A stretch of 64,000 bases of DNA from Flaccisagitta enflata (GCA_965153355.1 OZ231127.1:35030001-35094000), one strand, 5' to 3'; positions 1 to 13,965 are shown, counted from the first letter of the stretch. Numbers and translations: made by a program. Notes: generated from the letters alone by a model not told the origin.

Positions 1-258
1 CCCTTGGGCGACCTGTCACTTTTTCAGCGTTTCTGAGCTTTATGAGCCTACTGCTCCTGCCGAAATGCTCTAGTGACCTTCTCCAGCACTGCCCCTGCCC
101 ACCTGCGCGCGACTGGGGTAGCCGAGCATCCGACCTTGTTTTATATTTCTGGGTGGGGTTTGCATCACTGCCTCTGCCTATACTGATTTGTTTAATCAAT
201 CCCTGTCCCCACCTATCCGAACGCGTCTGGCGTAGCCGCGTATCCAGCCTTTTCTCCT
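1..258 (+). mobile_element. Two successive 3' ends of Helentron-like (HLE) elements
   Basis: Bases 1-141 match the 3' half of the HLE family seen at 10.7, 15.1, 20.9 and 38.5 kb: a gagctt/tgctcctgcc stretch, then cccctgcccac, cgcgactggggtagcc and a final ccttgtt. A decayed second 3' end follows at about 200-256 (cctatccgaacgcg to ccagccttttc). The first copy is cut by the window edge. Confidence 0.6.
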
Positions 259-547
259 CTATTGCACGTATTACTCTGTCTGTACGCTTTTGTGCTAGTA
301 ACCTCCGCGAGAGGTTCGGGTCTTTCTTTACCTCCCCCTCATGTCAAACATTTTGAAGCAGATTTATGCCCCCCATTCGAGCTTTTTACGAGTAAGGCTC
401 TAAGGACTAAACGAATCAAATACGAAATGGGGCAAAAAAAGTAGAAAAAAATCTGAACAGTATCTGGGTCCGCGACGGAAGGGGGTTAAAGATCACTAAT
501 TCCGTAAGATCGCTATGACCGAAAGATCGCTAACCCTGTAAGTTTGC
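259..547. other. No feature recognised
   Basis: Unique-looking sequence with only short open frames in both strands and no convincing splice borders. Confidence 0.4.
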
Positions 548-1560
548 TAAAACTATAAGTATTTACATTTAGAGCCACCATACAAAGTTTCATGCAAATC
601 CGTTGAAAAATGACAAAGTTATGCACATTTTTCACTTTTAGGCTAGTAGGGTGGTTGGGTGGTAGGCTGGTTTAGATAAATAGTGTGCGTTTGTTGAGTT
701 CTTCCATTTAGAGACTCCATACCAAGTTTCAACCAATTTGGTTGAAAAATGTCCAATTTATGTAAGTTTTTACTTTTAGGCCGGTAAGCTGGTTTGAAGG
801 TAGGATTGGTTTTGGCCGGTTAGCATGTCAACCATTAAAAAATCACATATATATGTGTTGAGTCCTTCCATTTAGAGACTCCATAAATTTCAACCAAATT
901 GGTTGAAAAACCCAAAGATATGCATATTTATCACTTTTGGCTGGTAGGCTGGTTGGGTGGTAAGCTGGTTTAACAGGATAAATAGTTTGCATATGTTGAG
1001 TCCTTCCATTTAGAGACTCCATACCAAGTTTCAAAGCAAATCAGTTGAAAATAAACAAATTACATAAGTTTTTCACTAAGAGGTTGGCTGGTTGGGTGTA
1101 AGTCGGTTTGGCCGGTTAGCATGCTCAAATGCATATAAATCATATACATATGTTGAGTCCTTCATTTAGAGACTCCATACCAAATTTCAGCAAATTGGTT
1201 GAAAATGTTAAGTTATGCGTTTTTCACTTTTAGGTAAGTTGGTTGGGTGGTAGGCTGGTTTAACAAAATAAATAGTTTGCATATGCTGAGTCCTTCCATT
1301 TAGAGACTCCATACCAAGTTTCAACCAAATCAGTTGAAAAATGACAAAGTTACGCAAGTTTTTCACTTTTAGGCCGGTTGGGTGGTAGGTCGGTTTGGCC
1401 GGTTAGCATGCTCAAATGCATATAAATCATATACATATGTTGAGGCCTTCCATTTAGAGACTCCATACCAAATTTCAGCCAAATCGGTTGAAAAATGCCA
1501 AAGTTATGCACGTTTTTCACTTTTAGGCCGGTAGGCTGGTTGGGCCGGTTGGGTTGGTCG
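548..1560 (+). repeat. Tandem array of about 145-bp units
   Basis: About seven diverged units, recognisable by catttagagactccatacc, a caaattggttgaaaaatg-type core, ttttcacttttagg and ggttgggtggtagg. Units begin near 548, 693, 850, 990, 1148, 1285 and 1430. A decayed further unit may run to about 1650 (aaatcggtcaaagcataaaa). Confidence 0.85.
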
Positions 1561-1945
1561 GATCACAAAAATCGGATAGGATGTAAAGCGCCTTACCCTA
1601 GCACAACTTCCCACCAAATATGAACCAAATCGGTCAAAGCATAAAAAAGTTATCCATTTTTTAAAATCCGGGACGACAACGACGACGACAACGACGACGA
1701 CAACGACGACGACGACGACGACACCCACCCGCCTTGAATTATAGTCCGCGTCGGAATGATATTCCGTCGCGGACAAAAAGGAAGAGAAAAAATAAAAAAA
1801 AGACCCACGTGCACACAGGCAAACCGCAAACACACAGGGAACAATCGGTCCATGGACACTTTCTGATACTTTTATCTTTTCAATCGCCACATCAAATCTA
1901 ACTCATATGCTGGCTTTCAATCTGAACGTCAATTAATTTACCACA
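1561..1945. repeat. Decayed repeat unit, GAC/CAA microsatellite and a hairpin
   Basis: Positions 1676-1725 are an ACG/ACA trinucleotide tract. A 14-bp inverted repeat with one mismatch (GTCCGCG... ...CGCGGAC, three-base loop) lies at about 1745-1775; it resembles the GTCGCG hairpins of the HLE family without being a full copy. Nothing is seen in the rest. Confidence 0.55.
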
Positions 1946-2619
1946 TACCGGGTGATCAGCCAGAATTGAGTAAATGTATGATGCCATTACTCCTTAACTA
2001 CCAAAGCAAAATAGTTGGGCATGGTCTAGAATTGAAGATTATTGCTATCTAAAAAGAAATCGCCCCTAAATGCTGAGAAACTGCCTTCAAAGTCAAATCT
2101 CAGTATCAGTCAATTTGAGATAGTGGTGAAATTTTGCGCAAAATCCTTATCCAAAATCATGTCATTAGACTTTAGATAAAGACCTTTTTTTGCAGTTCCT
2201 GTGACTTACTTATCTACTGCATGGAAAACTTGTCATTTTGGCACAAAAAATGGATTATAGCTTTACTCAATCAACAGATGTATCTAAGAAACCAACAACA
2301 ATAACAGGTCTTACATAAAAAAGTAACAATTTTCCTAGGGAGATCTAAGGGAATTTGGTACTTTTTTATGAAAGACCCGTTAAGTAGATGGAAAAAGTAA
2401 ATCGTCCAAATTGCTCCAATTTTGGGATCAATTCCCAATCATACAAAATAGTGTTCATGGTTGTTACTTCCAAGCCTTTTGGATTACATCATCCATCATT
2501 GGCTTGAAGTAAACATTCAGTTATTTTCTTTGTGATGAGCCATTGCCCAAATTTCAACTCCCAGTTGTTTAGTCTCAGCGTCCAAAGAGATTTACTCAGT
2601 TCCGGCCGATCACCCGGTA
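1946..2619. mobile_element. Short inverted-repeat transposon, TACCGGGTGATC ends
   Basis: The left end TACCGGGTGATCAGCCAG is inverted at the right end (about 30 bp, roughly 80 percent identical: GATCACCCGGTA). If the outer TA pairs are the target duplication, the element is a TA-specific (Tc1/mariner-type) MITE. No transposase frame is present. A relative with similar tips lies at 29433-30048. Confidence 0.65.
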
Positions 2620-2890
2620 GTACATGATACCTATTATCTAAATCGTTCAAAACAGTGTAACCTATCAAACTGCCCTCCTGATCCAACCGTGTTTTCTTTT
2701 TTTAAAAAACTTGAAGCACCTTCTTTTCCTAAACAGGTCCATCATCAAACAGTTCTGGCTCCCAAACTGGCAATTTTGCCGCGCAATAGTGGCGTCATCT
2801 TGGCCCATATCCATCTCCTCTTTTGGGCCCAAACGCAAATTGTCGTGATGTTATACCATGGAAACAGTGGCCAGGCAAACTTCCAGGAAT
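2620..2890. other. No feature recognised
   Basis: Open frames are short on both strands and lack splice context or family resemblance. Confidence 0.35.
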
Positions 2891-3167
2891 GTAACAAGTG
2901 ATGCGGGGTCACAATATCGTTGCGGACGGGTGGGCAGGGGCGCTCAACCCCCATCCACTCTCCAACCCTTTGCCCCCACACACAAACATACGCAAAAAGT
3001 ATCTAAAACGCTTGTTTTCCCACTTTTTGAGTCCTGCTGACGGACAGACCGATGGTCGGACGGACAAAGCCTCCTATAGAGCTGCGTGTCGGCAACTAAA
3101 AACGAGACTCCACTTCCTCTTTGCCAAAAGCTAGTCAAACGATCAAGTACATATAAACCCCGCCGCA
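2891..3167 (-). mobile_element. HLE element, divergent subfamily
   Basis: On the minus strand it starts with a degenerate 5' hairpin, then gctctataggaggctttg and a short GTCC tract, and ends with cccctgcccacccgtccgc. The distal end, gtgaccccgcatcac, differs from the usual CGGCCTTGTTT but recurs at about 13.9 kb. Confidence 0.55.
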
Positions 3168-3704
3168 ATGTCATTCTTTCGTTCCATAAAAACGTTTTTG
3201 CTCCTTTGGTAATAACCGAAAGAATCAAGTTTCTTGAAATCCATTAATCCATGAGATTAGGAAACAAATTGTTTATGAAACTTTCGCTTTAAGTACATGC
3301 AGACTACTTTCAAGCTTTCTGTTGTTTTAGTTAAGAGTGTTGATCTAGGTTGTTCGCGTCCCTGTCAGTGTCACTCTCGTCACCCACATCACCTAGCTCA
3401 TCCTTAAATTCCCTTGACTGATTCTTGTCAATCTCTGCCCATTCGGTCTTCCGTGTCGTTCACGCGATCTCGTCCCAAGAGACTCGTAACTCAATTTGCG
3501 TTGGTAGACAGCGCGTTGGTCCCCTGACGATACTTCTCTCCCCGAACTTTTTTCCTCTTTTATCCTTCTTTAACGCTGTCAGTCTTTTGGCGAACAATGA
3601 CCAGGCAACTTTGAAAAGAGAATGAAGTTTTCAAAGGAAACAAGCCCAATAGGCCAACAGTCGCTTGCTTCGTTTTATAGTAACACACACAACTGCATGC
3701 AAAC
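3168..3704. other. Intergenic; duplicated 50-bp segment and weak coding signal
   Basis: Positions 3614-3664 (gaagttttcaaaggaaacaa...) recur almost unchanged at 6217-6267, each copy beside a pyrimidine microsatellite. On the minus strand, about 3440-3335, an acidic open stretch rich in D, E and N ends in a stop, but there is no polypyrimidine-tract acceptor, so I do not call a gene. Confidence 0.4.
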
Positions 3705-3852
3705 ATACTCCTTTCCTTTCTTCCGTCCTTCCTTCCTTCCTCCCTCCCTTACATCATTCCTTCCATCCATTCTTTCCTTCTTCCTTTCCTCCCTCCCTCC
3801 CTTCCTCCCTCTGTCCCTCCCTTCCTCCCTTCCTTTTGTCCTTCCTCCCCTC
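3705..3852 (+). repeat. CCTT/CCCT pyrimidine microsatellite
   Basis: Imperfect tetranucleotide tract of ccttcctt and ccctccct. The long open frames across it on both strands come only from the repeat. Confidence 0.9.
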
Positions 3853-4373
3853 CAAGGTCGTTCGATGTGTATTGGGTATTGTATCGATACAATATCGATA
3901 TGGTATTTAGAAGTATTGGGTTTATCCAACACCCAATACGCAGTACTTTCCTACTTGAAATTACTAATTTAACTCTAGAAACAACTTATTTGACCTTAAA
4001 ATCCGAAAGACTGTAAAATATTCAAAAATGTGATGGACGGACCGACCGACTTATCGTCATACCGACAGAGCATGCAACTAAAAAGTATAGCTGCAAAAAA
4101 TGGTCAGGGGATGCAGGCGGCACCCCTGAGTTAGTGTATGAGAGGATGAGATGGAGATGTGGGCAGCGGCTCTGTAAAGAAATGAATATCAAGTCCCTCA
4201 AAACTATCCTTATATCCTATAAGTTAACTATAGAGAAAACTGGCTGTAAGAAAAAACTGTTGGTCCCTTGGAGTTCGCTAGAATGATTTATAACTGTATC
4301 TTTTTGCATCGTCTTTGAATCCGACTTTTTTTTAATTAAAGGTATTGATAAAAAAAAAATGGTTAGATAGCCG
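3853..4373. other. No gene seen; short AT-rich hairpins
   Basis: Contains attgtatcgatacaat, a perfect 16-bp palindrome near 3887, and a gggtttatccaacaccc-type short inverted repeat. No coding signal was found. Confidence 0.4.
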
Positions 4374-4562
4374 TTACGGTCTCCAAACCCTAGATATCAG
4401 AAAATTGGTCTCTACCATGTTGGTCACTAAATTCTTTCTTTCTTTTTTTTTCTTTCTTTCTTTTTTGGTGTCAGAATCTTCCTTTGCGTCTATAAATACG
4501 ACGTTTGATGTGCCTCCCTCTTGAGAGCCGCTGTCAAGTTTCTCGGCCATTGACACCGCCAT
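4374..4562 (-). CDS. Candidate first coding exon or small protein, unrecognised
   Basis: An ATG-started frame of 62 codons. Its first 32 residues (MAVSMAEKLDSGSQEGG...) have the mixed, acidic, Ser-rich composition of a real protein start, unlike the neighbouring Lys/Arg/Glu translations of the microsatellite. The frame then enters a GAAA tract (KKERKKKKERK) and stops at 4374. No hydrophobic signal peptide or known motif is visible. No good GT donor lies before the tract, so either the repeat is translated or the call is wrong. The opposite strand has shorter open stretches over the same bases. The frame lies directly beside the 4.6-5.4 kb TTTC array. Function unknown. Confidence 0.4.
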   Translation of the reverse strand: MAVSMAEKLDSGSQEGGTSNVVFIDAKEDSDTKKERKKKKERKNLVTNMVETNFLISRVWRP

Positions 4563-4610
4563 GATCTTTCTGTTTTTTCTGACCTTTTCTCTGTTTTTCT
4601 TGCTCACAGT

Positions 4611-5449
<839 letters not shown>

Positions 5450-5452
5450 TTG

Positions 5453-5949
5453 GGCAGCGGCCCCAAAGGGCCGATGTCCTGTAGGACACAGGGGTGAACC
5501 ATTACGTACGTCTGTCCGTCCGTACGTCCACCCCCCCCCCCCCGAAGCTTCTCAAGCCTCAAATTCCCATCGGATAATATGGGAAATTGTCAAAATGCAC
5601 ACTTCCCATTGAATAACATGGAAAATTTACAAAAAAGCAAAAAGATGCATGTTTCCCATTGAATAACATGGAAAATTGATGAAAACTAAGAAATATGTAA
5701 AATTCCCATTGAATAACATGGCAAATTGACTAGAAATTGAAAAAAATGCAAAATTCCCATTGAGTATCATGCAAAATTGCTACTAAGGCCTCAAATATGC
5801 CCTCTCAGGACATATGGAAATTCACCCCTGTGTCCTACAGGACATCGGCCCTTTGGGGCCGCTGCCCTGCTCTCACTCCACTTCTTCAGCTAATCACTCC
5901 AAGCAGGGCATCGGGTACCGCTGACCATGTGCGATCCTTGGATGACTTG
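5453..5949 (+). mobile_element. Foldback module with perfect 46-bp inverted arms plus 3' tail
   Basis: Arms 5453-5498 and 5821-5866 are exact reverse complements (GGCAGCGGCCCC ... CACAGGGGTGAA). Between them are about 50-bp tandem units containing ttcccattgaataacatgg. The right arm is followed by a conserved tail, to about 5949: gccctgc...gcagggc, gggtaccgctgaccatg and cttggatgacttgtt. A near copy lies at 45517-45952. No coding capacity is seen. Confidence 0.8.
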
Positions 5950-5952
5950 TTT

Positions 5953-6016
<64 letters not shown>

Positions 6017-6132
6017 GCTTTCTTTCTATCTTTCTTTGTTTCTTTGTTTCTTTATTTCTTTCTTTCTTTCCATCTTTCTTCTTTCTTTCTTTCTTCCTTT
6101 CTTTCTTTTTTTCTTTCTTTCTTTCCTTCTTT

Positions 6133-6183
<51 letters not shown>

Positions 6184-6215
6184 CTCTTTCTCTCTTTCTG
6201 TCTTTCTTTCTTTCT
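5948..6215 (+). repeat. TTTC microsatellite
   Basis: CTTT array with a decayed centre, beginning directly at the end of the foldback-module tail. Confidence 0.93.
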
Positions 6216-6767
6216 TGAAAAGCGAATGAAGTTTTCAAAGGAAACAAGCCCAATAGGCCAACAGTCGCGATGTGACGTTATGTTTTGCTATGTTTTGCGA
6301 TGTTTTGCGATGTGATGTTATGTTTTGTGACAAAACTGTCGCTGTGACACTTTCATACTCCGACGCTTTTCATGCGCTTATATTAGGGAAGTCAACTTGG
6401 GTTGGTTCCTCGAAAGTGCGAGAGAAAAGGCTATGTCGGAATTTTTTCCATGCATAAGAATAGATCCCATGCAACAAATATGGAAGAATATTGTCCAAAT
6501 GCAATGAATTTCATTCATTTTTGGCCAAAATCATGTCTGGGTGATTTTTTTTCTTCAAAAAAATTGTGCGAAAAATCAAAGAAATAGGGAAGCTTAGAAG
6601 AAAGGGTTATTATGGCTCAACCTGGGCGACGTGAGGTAACGTGAGCTGCCTGTTATATCCCCAAAGTATGACCAATTCAAATCTGTTTTCATTTTTACTT
6701 CATGACAACGCGCGTTGACGCGATAAAAAAAAAGAAACAGCATATGATTTCACAAAAGTTGCAACTA
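6216..6767. other. Duplicated segment, 10-bp repeats, otherwise nothing
   Basis: Positions 6217-6267 copy 3614-3664. Positions 6268-6320 hold short imperfect repeats of atgttttgcg. No gene is recognised in the rest. Confidence 0.4.
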
Positions 6768-7529
6768 CACCGTCTTTAGATCGAATTGAAATATGCAAAA
6801 CCTTTATAACTCCTACATTTCTTGGCAAAAAGTTTTCAAATTTTTAGTGAATGTTGCTAATGTGTGACGGTTTTACTCTGTCAAACCTCAGATCTTTGTA
6901 CTTTAGATCTTGGGAATTGCATAACACTGAAAAAATTGCCTGTTTCAGAGTAAAATCAACTTTTTCCAACCTTTTTTCAAAGCAGCTTGTAATTTTTTAC
7001 CTGTAAATTCCAAATGAATGGAACTGGAACTCTAAGAACACTTTTAGATTACAGATGATAATTCATAGACTTCCGTTTTGCTTGAAAATTTGACTGATTT
7101 TATTATTTTTTTGAAAATTATGATGATTTTTCTTGTTTGGCACTCACAATTTTCTCAAAAATCATCCAAAATTGATGAAAATCCCACTTGACATCAAAAT
7201 TTTCTCAAAGTCAACAGTTTATGTGTTAACTTTAAGTAATTATTGATCATTTGAAACTAATCTTAGGGTTTTAGGTCAATATGCTAAGTAATAACAAGCA
7301 AAGAGAGACGGCTTTTTGAAAAAAACCAGAGAAAAATTTCTGTGGCTCAAAAAATGGGTGTTCTTTTCAGTGTTTTGCTGTGCTCCAATTATTCAGTACC
7401 CATATCTAATATTTTACATAACAAAACCGTCATATGTTACCAATATTCACTGAAAATTTGAAGATTTTTTTCCCTGTAGTTTAGAAGTTATAAAGGTTTT
7501 GCATATTTCAAATCGATCTAAAGACGGTG
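6768..7529. mobile_element. TA-flanked MITE with long terminal inverted repeats
   Basis: The ends CACCGTCTTTAGATCGA and its complement near 7512-7529 begin inverted repeats of at least 110 bp (aatatgcaaaacctttataa is common to both arms). TA dinucleotides at 6766-6767 and 7530-7531 fit a Tc1/mariner-type duplication. No transposase frame is seen. Confidence 0.8.
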
Positions 7530-7559
7530 TAATGAAAAATGACACTCTTTTTGATCGTT

Positions 7560-7844
7560 CCGTTTCTTGGACGCATCTTATACCTTTTCCAGGTGCGAAA
7601 AAGCAGTGTCAGTGTCAGTGTCAGTGGGTCGGTCAGTCGGTAGGTTGGTCGGTTGGTAATGAATTCATTTGACGATCCACATGTTGCACCATATTGGCCT
7701 ACTTGGCCTTGTTTTAAGGTGCACCAACGCACCTCTATAACTGGCTGTGTCCGTTGGTCTGTCGGTCGGTCAGTCGGTTGGCCGATAACGCATTTGTTCG
7801 ACGATCCACACGGCGCACCTTATTGGCCTACTTGGCCTTGTTTT
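7560..7844 (+). mobile_element. Two adjacent HLE elements, AGGTGC-hairpin subfamily
   Basis: The first copy ends near 7715 with cctacttggccttgtttt. The second starts at about 7716 with the hairpin AGGTGC-caac-GCACCT, then ctataactggctgtg, a GGTC tract, and ends tattggcctacttggccttg. The gcgcacct near the 3' end repeats the 5' hairpin half, the same plan as the GTCGCG subfamily. Confidence 0.7.
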
Positions 7845-8131
7845 CTTTATCATGGCTGAAGTAGTCATGTGCAAGAATTTGTCAAGTTTTCATGTCATCT
7901 CCTATTGGAGCCAATGGCGCGTTGTAGACGTGGTTAGAGAGCTAATAGCATTTGCAAGATGCCCCCAGTTAATGTGGGAAAGCTGTCTTCGAAGTATTAT
8001 TTGAGAGTGTAGGGAAGTCAAAATTTGTTGATCTCCTAGAGAATTGATCGAAAAAGGCCGCGTTGGGAGTAGGAGCTCAGGCGATATTAAAAGCTAAATT
8101 TTTTACCATTAAAGTGAAATTTAGTCATGTC
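7845..8131. other. No feature recognised
   Basis: No coding signal or repeat match was seen. Confidence 0.35.
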
Positions 8132-8280
8132 TAGTCGCGGACGCGCGACTCTACACCTTGCCGTGTCGGTCGGTCGGTCGGTGGGTCGGTTGGTAGGTCC
8201 GTCCGTCCATCCATCCGTCCGTCACATTTTTAAATTCCAAGCGGTTTTAGCGACTGGATTGCCGATTATCCGGCCTTGTT
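8132..8280 (+). mobile_element. Compact complete HLE element, 149 bp
   Basis: Smallest copy with both ends: 5' hairpin agtcgcggacgcgcgactctaca, a GGTC/GTCC tract, a short linker, then agcgactgg and the end ccggccttgtt. It shows the minimum shared by the family: hairpin, tetranucleotide tract and 3' end. Confidence 0.75.
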
Positions 8281-8871
<591 letters not shown>

Positions 8872-8956
8872 ACAGTGCAGATTGGCAGGAAGTCCGTTTC
8901 CAACAGATAAAGATGTCCAGTCCCTAGAAATCTGTTCGAGCGGGGTTTGACTTTAA

Positions 8957-9889
<933 letters not shown>

Positions 9890-9976
9890 ATGGAATACAC
9901 GCTGGTCAAGAAGTCTGGGAAAACTTTGGCGGAGGCTGTCAGAAAAATTCCAACGGGAACAATACCTGGGGTTGAG
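9890..9976 (+). CDS. Candidate internal exon, 29 codons, phase 0-0
   Basis: A pyrimidine-rich acceptor ending ctccag precedes 29 open codons and a GAG/GTAGTT donor follows. The translation begins MEYTLVKKSGKTLAEA and continues with basic and small residues ending in GVE. It has the composition of a folded basic protein and no low-complexity bias. No family is recognised. A second frame is also open across the segment, and no partner exon was found because microsatellites follow at 10052. Moderate to low certainty. Confidence 0.4.
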
Positions 9977-10048
9977 GTAGTTTGCCGTGTTACGACTTTA
10001 TGCATTTACGCCGTAAATTTTACGAATTGTAATTGCGAAGTTTAAGTT

Positions 10049-10254
<206 letters not shown>

Positions 10255-10419
10255 TCCAAAAAAAACCAATTCTGACCCGAGGTACATCATTTTGGCCCCT
10301 TGGACCTATATTGTGGCCACCGATACCCAGATTCTGACCAGATTTAAGCCATTTTGCTTTGGCTAGGGCAATTAGTCTTGGATTTGGGCCCTTTTTACTC
10401 AGATTTGGGCGATATGGCT

Positions 10420-11186
<767 letters not shown>

Positions 11187-11350
11187 AACAAGGCTAATTA
11201 CATTCTCCCAGTCGCGGAATAGCAAAAAAAGGATGGACGGACGGACGGACGGACGGACGGACGGATGGATGGACGGACGGACGCACGGACGGACAGACGG
11301 ACGGACGGACCGACACGGCAAGTTTTAGAGTCACGCGTCCCCGACTAAAA
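11187..11350 (-). mobile_element. Compact HLE element with GTCC tract
   Basis: Read on the minus strand: ttttagtcggggacgcgtgactctaaa, a tract of GTCC units (11231-11310), ccgcgactgggag, then agccttgtttc. All three diagnostic parts are present in about 160 bp. Confidence 0.7.
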
Positions 11351-11816
11351 CATTTGTGGTCCAAATGAAAACCAATTAAAACTAAAATCAAAAGCTCATA
11401 AATGCTTAATCTGATATTCTTGATGCATCATATGACTCCTAGAAAGAGCTCGGTCCGTACGTTCATGTGTCAGTCTGCTTGTGCATGTTTTGACATAAGC
11501 TTAGGTTGGGCACAGTTACACCCTGTTATAACGAAACTGAGGGTAGCGGAAGTTCGCTTAAAACGAATCTGAAATCTTATTTCCATCTTATCATTTCTTC
11601 TCAAAAGATGAAAAAGTTTAAAATCGATATTGAAAAAATGAAAAAAAATCTTTATGAGGGAAAATTTCTTGCGTTTCCAGTTTCCTTCCTTGAGCAAACG
11701 GCAATTTCGCCCACGCAGAAAATGTGTGATATGGCATTTCAAGAGAAAATCGATAACTTTTGAGCGTGTGAACGGCTACTCGGTGCTTTCTGGCAATTAT
11801 CGCGAGGTTTTAAAAA
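11351..11816. other. Probable transposon remnant
   Basis: A frame of about 85 codons spans 11506-11763. It starts in ggcacagttacaccctgttataacg, a form common at MITE ends, but no matching right end was found. No gene call is made. Confidence 0.3.
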
Positions 11817-11998
11817 AACAAGGCCGGATACATGGCTACCCAGGTCGCGTACGCGTGGGCAGGGCCGTATTTGAGGTCACTTGATCACTTGGGCAGGAGC
11901 AGTGAGGCCAAAGACCGCGAGAAAAAAAAATTAGTGTGACGGACCTACGGACGGACCAACGGACCAACGGACCAACGGACGGACCGACGTACCGATTC
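11817..11998 (-). mobile_element. HLE element, 5' hairpin lost
   Basis: On the minus strand the 3' end is intact (ccgtatccggccttgttt type). The body matches the 38.5-kb copy (caagtgacctcaaatac type), followed outwards by the GGTC tract at 11940-11990. No GTCGCG hairpin is found beyond it. Confidence 0.65.
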
Positions 11999-12099
11999 CA
12001 TCCTTCACCGCTATCATCTCTGCGAGTATTTAAAGCAAGTACCATGGGGCTTGTTTTTAAAGCCCAAATAGACTCGCTGAAATCAAATTGAGGCATTTA

Positions 12100-12235
12100 T
12101 TCAGGCTCCAAAGCTAACAGTTGAGCCACCAGGTTGAAAATAGAACCATGGAGCTACGATTTGAGCTTGATCTGGGCCTCGAGGCCGAGATTCGGTTCTC
12201 AAGGCTCAAATTTGGGCCTAGAATTCTAGAAACTG
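12100..12235 (+). repeat. Fragment of foldback interior repeats
   Basis: Contains gggcctcgaggccgagatt and similar units of the ggcccaaatcccagcc type that fill foldback modules at 14.7, 33.8, 39.2 and 49.8 kb. Confidence 0.5.
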
Positions 12236-12396
12236 AAATGGTGGTAAAACTAAGGAGGAGAAATTCCGCAAATGCATGGAATAGCCGATGCCTTATAAGC
12301 AAATTATTGGGAATAGGAACGCATATGCTTATACTCACTGTCTCTCACTAATGTTCTGATTACTCACCCACAACCGCACCCACACAAAATACACAC

Positions 12397-12519
12397 ATGG
12401 AGTGGCACAAGAGCCCCCACGTTGTAATTCTCAAAACACAGAGGAGAGGAGGAAAAAGTTCGTCTGGGGACACCAAGGATGACCGCGCGGGAGAAGATTC
12501 AAAAAAGGAAAACGCGTGA
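12397..12519 (+). CDS. Weak candidate terminal exon or small ORF, 40 codons
   Basis: ATG-started frame (MEWHKSPHVVILKTQRRGGK...) ending in a hydrophilic stretch rich in S, D, K and E before TGA. The CAG at 12439-12441 could be a splice acceptor. A second frame is open over the same bases and also looks protein-like, so codon evidence is ambiguous. It lies just upstream of a family E element. Function unknown. Confidence 0.22.
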   Translation: MEWHKSPHVVILKTQRRGGKSSSGDTKDDRAGEDSKKENA

Positions 12520-12635
12520 ATGGAATAAAAGAAAAAAAAACGAAGAAACAAAGGAAATGACAAAATGGATGGCAACATAAAAGATGGGAGAAAATGTCAC
12601 CCTTTGACATGTTGGGTATGTATGCATAGATGCGT

Positions 12636-13346
12636 TTACCAGTAATGGCGGCTGTCGCCGTGAGGAAAAAAGTCGTAAGCATTGGTCACTTTTCACTAAG
12701 CTTTTATTTTCAATCCCTGCATTTTTTTATTTGTTAGATTAAATCAAAAGTAGTTGTATGTATTGATTGCACTTAAAATCAGAGAAAAATAGAACCAAGC
12801 CAACTGAGCGAGATGAGCTAAAATACTCAAAATCAATCAACCAAATATCCAGCTATGCTAACTGAAATGCTTTCTTGTGTTTGCATGCTCAATTAAAATA
12901 TTCATTCATCCTATTAAAACTTAGATAATAATCTGAGCTAAATGAGCTAGAATACTTAAAACACCTTCACAAATGAGCATTTCATTTCATTTCATTTCAT
13001 TTCATTTCACAGATGAGCAGCTATGCTCATAAACATGTCTTCTTACATTTGCATGCTCAAACAAACTTAAATACATTCCTTTATTGATCCTACTTAAAAT
13101 CATAAAAAATCGAAAAAAAATTCAATTAGAATTTTTTGTAAATAAATCTTTAAAAATTCATAACGCAAAAATATTTGCGTAGAGCATTCTGCTTGGCATA
13201 AATGAATTATCAATTTACTTACATAGCAATTTCATTGGAGGCCTCAATCAGCCGGAAGAGATTCACAACTTCCCCATAAGAAAATGAAAACCCTGTTTCT
13301 CTCGAATATGTCAAAAAGTCGAAGACTGACTTCGACTTTTTTCCCG
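12636..13346 (+). mobile_element. Family E repeat element
   Basis: Left end TTACCAGTAATGGCGGCTG with a GGCGGC/GTCGCC mini-hairpin, right end a 12-bp stem hairpin (AAAAAGTCGAAG / CTTCGACTTTTT) followed by tcccga. Between them are about 165-bp units with gagctaaatgagct, atgagcagctatgctc and catttgcatgctcaa, plus an exon-like segment near 13200-13270 on the minus strand. Four copies occur (also 31454, 41672 and 63169), with an isolated left end at 34672. Confidence 0.8.
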
Positions 13347-13483
13347 ATAATACTTTGTCAGATAAGTAATCGCTCAGTTATCGATAATCCATCGAGACTG
13401 CTTTGTATCTTTTTAGCTGCGATTCTAAACACCACTTTGCCCGTCGAAAGGTGTATATCTCTCTTTTGTATTTTTCCCTACCC

Positions 13484-13965
13484 ACCCTCACGCGACTTGC
13501 GTAGCTGTGTTTCTGACCCTGGTCGGTTACTTTATCACTGCTTCTGCTCTTCCAATGAAAATAAACTTAAAATCGAATAGGGTCATTTGACCTAAGTCGC
13601 GTGCGTTAGCACTTTCAAAAAAAGTCAGGCAGACAGACAGACAAATTGTTTCTTTCTTTAAAAAGACATTTAGAATAGCTCTTTATTCCACAAAGTTCCT
13701 TCTCTACCATTAAGGGACATAAAGAATTAAAAAAAAACTTCAAAAAGCCTTTAAACAGTTTTATGATGAACCAACCAACCGACGGACCAACAGACCAATG
13801 GACCGACGGACCGACCAAAAAGTGGCTTATAGAGTCGCGTAGCACGCGACTAAAAACGTTCTGATATTTTTGAAAGAAAACCATGTTCCTTGAAAACAAG
13901 TGACGCGGGGTCACGATATCTTTGCGGACAGGTAGGCAGGGGTGGCAAACCCCCATCCACACTAG
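13484..13965. mobile_element. Fragments of three HLE elements
   Basis: A degenerate plus-strand 3' end lies at 13484-13540 (cctcacgcgacttgcgtagc). A minus-strand 5' end lies at 13725-13857: hairpin agtcgcgtgctacgcgact, ctataagccac, GGTC tract. A further minus-strand 3' end lies at 13895-13965 (cctgtccgcaaagatatcg). Confidence 0.6.

Noticed and set aside
3335-3450. Acidic minus-strand coding stretch
   Set aside because: An upstream in-frame stop and no pyrimidine-tract acceptor; kept only as a note in the region entry.
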